Source: Rhizobium bangladeshense
GTDB taxonomy: Bacteria; Pseudomonadota; Alphaproteobacteria; Rhizobiales; Rhizobiaceae
Length of the DNA: 64,000 nt
Assembly (NCBI RefSeq): GCF_017357245.1
Contig: NZ_CP071615.1
Span: 62,001-126,000 of the forward strand
Direction: 5' to 3'
The notes below the pieces were generated by a model that saw only the letters and a list, made by a program, of their open reading frames with translations, did not search any database and was not told where the DNA came from. Positions 63,910 through 64,000 of the stretch are shown one piece after another. How positions within the stretch are numbered: position 1 is the first letter of the stretch; the number at the start of each line of letters is the position of its first letter. Made by a program: the position numbers and the translations under genes.

Positions 63910-64000
63910 GGCTCTGACGCAGATTTGGTGCAATTTCTCTCATGTCGCGCCAATCAGGCGGGCTTGAAGAAGATCAAGCTTTCCGCGTCCGTACATCTGG
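63910..64000 (-). mobile_element. ISL3-family element, partial (runs off the right edge)
   Basis: A candidate terminal repeat (GGCTCTGACGCAGATTTGG at 63910) precedes the last codons of an ISL3 transposase (minus strand, stop at 63940-63942, reading QMYGRGKLDLLQARLIGA). Bases 63941-64000 match 33984-34043 exactly by eye, in the same orientation. Confidence 0.85.

Noticed and set aside
1..64000. Search for tRNA, rRNA, nod boxes and CRISPR arrays
   Set aside because: None was seen by eye on either strand; absence of nod boxes is not strong evidence because they are degenerate.

Overview
The window looks like accessory DNA of a nitrogen-fixing alphaproteobacterium, most likely a rhizobial symbiotic plasmid or symbiosis island. 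The reasons are the family mix (Dpp-type peptide ABC operons, prolyl oligopeptidase, CapA-like proteins, MFS_3 exporters, many IS3/IS5/IS30/IS110/ISL3/ISNCY-type elements, typical of rhizobial accessory replicons) and one textbook NifA/sigma-54 promoter: a TGT-N10-ACA site at 7182-7197 and TGGCACG-N4-TTGCA at 7284-7299. No housekeeping operon, rRNA, tRNA or CRISPR array was seen. The species cannot be named from sequence alone.

Layout. 1-6418 (minus strand): peptide ABC transporter (dppD partial, dppC, dppB, dppA) and an S9 oligopeptidase. 7182-10306: NifA-type promoter, Ddl-like ATP-grasp ligase, MFS_3 exporter. 10643-13600: methyltransferase, a broken capA-like gene and a dead ISNCY-type element. 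13612-20570: LysR regulator divergent from an operon for CoA-transferase alpha and beta, M20 hydrolase, thiolase, GNAT and a class III aminotransferase. 21205-22626: a decayed inverted second copy of part of that operon. 22666-30060: two inverted ATP-grasp ligases, a KamA-type radical SAM aminomutase and a CapA-like protein. 30195-38230: IS graveyard with nested IS3, IS110, ISL3 and IS30 pieces and a truncated large serine recombinase. 38713-47070 (plus strand): a second peptide-transport operon with an S12 beta-lactamase-like hydrolase, dppABCDF and a second CapA-like protein. 47221-51660: two ISNCY-type elements and an IS30. 51813-56716 (minus strand): a wrecked ectoine-synthase-like cluster (ectC split by IS5, an acyl carrier protein, the tail of an adenylating ligase, an ectA-like gene with a stop, an MFS transporter). 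56752-58062: IS3. 58152-63666: LysR regulator, two more MFS_3 exporters and a UPF0262 protein. The last 90 bases start another ISL3.

How it may work together (inference). ATP-grasp ligases, an aminomutase that may make a beta-amino acid, an aminotransferase, acetyltransferases and MFS_3 exporters suggest synthesis and export of a small amide or peptide-like compound, at least partly under NifA control. The two Dpp importers, each beside a different peptidase-type enzyme, and the M20/CoA-transferase/thiolase operon suggest uptake and breakdown of a related compound. This resembles the rhizopine logic of making a compound in symbiosis and consuming it by kin, but no rhizopine gene is present and the link is a hypothesis.

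A second theme is recombination. Three gene pairs in inverted orientation share near-identical tracts inside otherwise diverged paralogues (dppD, CoA-transferase beta, ATP-grasp), as expected from gene conversion or inversion. Two IS110-family copies sit at the same codons of two different IS3 transposase genes.
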